Shown: piece after piece, positions 63,002-64,000 of the stretch
How positions within the stretch are numbered: the stretch's first letter is position 1
Layout of the letters: every line of letters begins with the position of its first letter
Assembly: GCF_030408555.1 (NCBI RefSeq)
Contig: NZ_CP047048.1
Coordinates: 868,001 to 932,000, forward strand
Reading direction: 5' to 3'
DNA length: 64,000 nucleotides
From: Corynebacterium aurimucosum
GTDB lineage: Bacteria > Actinomycetota > Actinomycetes > Mycobacteriales > Mycobacteriaceae
The notes under the pieces: generated by a model
What the model saw: only the letters and a program-made list of their open reading frames with translations
What the model was told of the DNA's origin: nothing
Databases searched by the model: none
Program-made: the position numbers and the translations under genes

Positions 63002-63024
63002 AAATGAAAATCAATAGCAATAAA
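63002..63024 (-). promoter_or_regulatory. Possible Zur-type operator before aztD
   Basis: AATGAAAATCA on the plus strand resembles one half of the actinobacterial Zur site; the other half (ATAGCAATAAA) is degenerate. It lies about 20-40 bases upstream of aztD on the minus strand, a position suiting repression. Confidence 0.3.
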
Positions 63025-63074
63025 GGTAATGGTGCGGGGGTAACCGCGCCGAGGTACTAAGATGGACTCTCGAT

Positions 63075-64000
63075 ATGGCGAACCTCATTAACCTGGAAAA
63101 TGTAACCAAGTCCTTTGGTCTGAAGACCCTGCTGGACGGGGTCTCCCTCGGCGTTCAAACCGGTGATCGCATCGGCATCGTCGGCATCAACGGCGGCGGC
63201 AAAACCACGCTGCTGGAGGTCCTCACCGGTATTGAGCCGCCAGATTCGGGACGTGTATCCCATAACTCTGACCTGCGCATGGCGGTGGTGACCCAACGCT
63301 TCGAGCTGGAGGAGTCCCTTACCATCGCCCAGGCCATCATCGAACCACTGGGCTTGGAAACCTTCGAGTGGGCATCCAACGCGAAGGTGCGCGATGTTCT
63401 CGGTGGCCTCGGCATCGTTGACCTAGGGCTGGACACTCCCGTGGGGTCACTTTCCGGTGGTGAGCGCCGCCGCGTCAACCTTGCTGCTGCGCTCGTCCAA
63501 GACCTCGACATCGTGGTGCTCGATGAGCCGACAAACCACCTTGACGTCGAAGGTGTGCAGTGGCTGGCCAGCCACCTGCTTTCGCGCAAACTGGCGGTGG
63601 TCGTTGTCACGCACGACCGCTGGTTCCTCGACACCGTCGCCACCACGACCTGGGAGGTGCACGATGGCGTCGTCGATGCCTACGAGGGTGGCTATAACGA
63701 CTGGACCTTTGCCCGCGCCGAGCGTGCCCGCCAGGCCGATGCTATCGAGCAGCGCCGGCAGAACCTGGCCCGCAAGGAGTTGGCGTGGCTGCGCCGCGGG
63801 GCACCGGCACGTACCTCGAAGCCGCGCTACCGCATTGAGGCGGCCGAGGCGCTCATCGCGGATGTTCCTGCGCCGCGCGACAAGGTTGAGCTCATGGCCT
63901 TTTCTAAGCAGCGCCAGGGACGAGTTGTCATTGAGCTTGAGGATGCAAAGGTCACCACTCCGGATGGTCGCACACTGGTGGATCACCTCACCTGGCGGTT
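63075..64000 (+). CDS. ABC-F family ATPase, N-terminal part (3' end outside window)
   Basis: The frame from ATG 63075 is open to the window end, giving 308 residues. The first ATPase domain is complete: Walker A GINGGGKTT near 42, signature LSGGERRRVNLAAAL near 125, Walker B DIVVLDEPTNHLD, and switch His in VVVTHDRWFLD. The inter-domain region then has paired helices (RRQNLARKELAWLRRGAPAR, TSKPRYRIEAAEALI) of the linker type, and the second domain begins with VVIELEDAKVTTPDGRTLV. No membrane segment is present. The order after ispE matches C. glutamicum, where the Uup-like ABC-F gene sits. Ribosome or DNA association is the family role. Confidence 0.92.
   Translation, partial: MANLINLENVTKSFGLKTLLDGVSLGVQTGDRIGIVGINGGGKTTLLEVLTGIEPPDSGRVSHNSDLRMAVVTQRFELEESLTIAQAIIEPLGLETFEWASNAKVRDVLGGLGIVDLGLDTPVGSLSGGERRRVNLAAALVQDLDIVVLDEPTNHLDVEGVQWLASHLLSRKLAVVVVTHDRWFLDTVATTTWEVHDGVVDAYEGGYNDWTFARAERARQADAIEQRRQNLARKELAWLRRGAPARTSKPRYRIEAAEALIADVPAPRDKVELMAFSKQRQGRVVIELEDAKVTTPDGRTLVDHLTWR

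Overview
The window looks like chromosomal DNA of a high-GC Corynebacterium, probably of the C. aurimucosum/minutissimum/singulare type (species is inference). The evidence is recognisable corynebacterial proteins (AmtR, BetP, Rpf-type muralytic factor, GlpR-like membrane protein, Pmt) and gene order matching two known backbones: pgi-chorismate mutase-uvrD/pcrA-purN-purH-amtR-rpsR/rpsN/rpmG/rpmB as in C. glutamicum, and mprA-mprB-pepD-moaB-mscL-galU-moeA-rimJ-GlpR plus metG-tatD-rpf-ksgA-ispE-ABC-F as in Mycobacteriales generally. I found no tRNA, rRNA, CRISPR array, insertion sequence or prophage.

Layout. 1-7.3 kb: 3' part of an Lhr-type helicase, an FMN L-lactate dehydrogenase, an Nei/Fpg glycosylase, a YccF membrane protein and an HNH nuclease whose natural ATG is out of frame across a G6 tract. 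7.5-13.2 kb: pgi, a secreted trypsin-like lipoprotein, chorismate mutase, divergent pcrA. 13.2-19.3 kb: a PadR/ABC exporter operon (ATPase plus large FtsX-type permease) flanked by two related secreted M23 peptidases. 19.7-23.7 kb: large acidic-tailed membrane protein, purN, purH. 23.9-29.9 kb: an accessory-looking cassette with three single-pass proteins carrying disordered cytosolic tails and different ectodomains, a beta-lactamase-fold lipoprotein, a Ser/Thr kinase anchored by a C-terminal helix without ectodomain, and an FHA-HTH protein. 29.9-31.5 kb: amtR and a degenerate nucleotidyltransferase-like protein. 31.7-33.7 kb: cysteine-poor (zinc-independent) ribosomal proteins S18, S14, L33, L28 facing L31B and L32.

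34-47.9 kb: MprAB-like two-component system, PepD/HtrA, MoaB, MscL, SAF protein, 5-formyl-THF cyclo-ligase, GalU, gephyrin-like MoeA homologue with a degenerate active site, RimJ-type acetyltransferase, GlpR-like receptor, two alkylation-repair genes (tag, ogt), DoxX, and a zinc-finger anti-sigma-like membrane protein. 48-55.7 kb: Pmt mannosyltransferase, rsmI, betP preceded by an MtrA-type direct repeat and a structured leader ending in a U tract, metG, an MFS exporter. 55.7-57.6 kb: a higBA toxin-antitoxin unit with a repeated-half-site promoter, a 19-bp inverted repeat, and two GNAT acetyltransferases. 57.6-64 kb: tatD, rpfB-like gene behind a two-hairpin leader, rsmA, ispE, a His-rich AztD-like zinc lipoprotein, and the 5' part of an ABC-F gene that runs off the window.

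The most novel-looking material is the kinase/FHA/ectodomain cassette, the betP leader RNA, and a pair of mutually exclusive hairpins over the ribosome binding site at 19.63-19.69 kb. All functional statements are from reading the sequence and family knowledge; no search was run.
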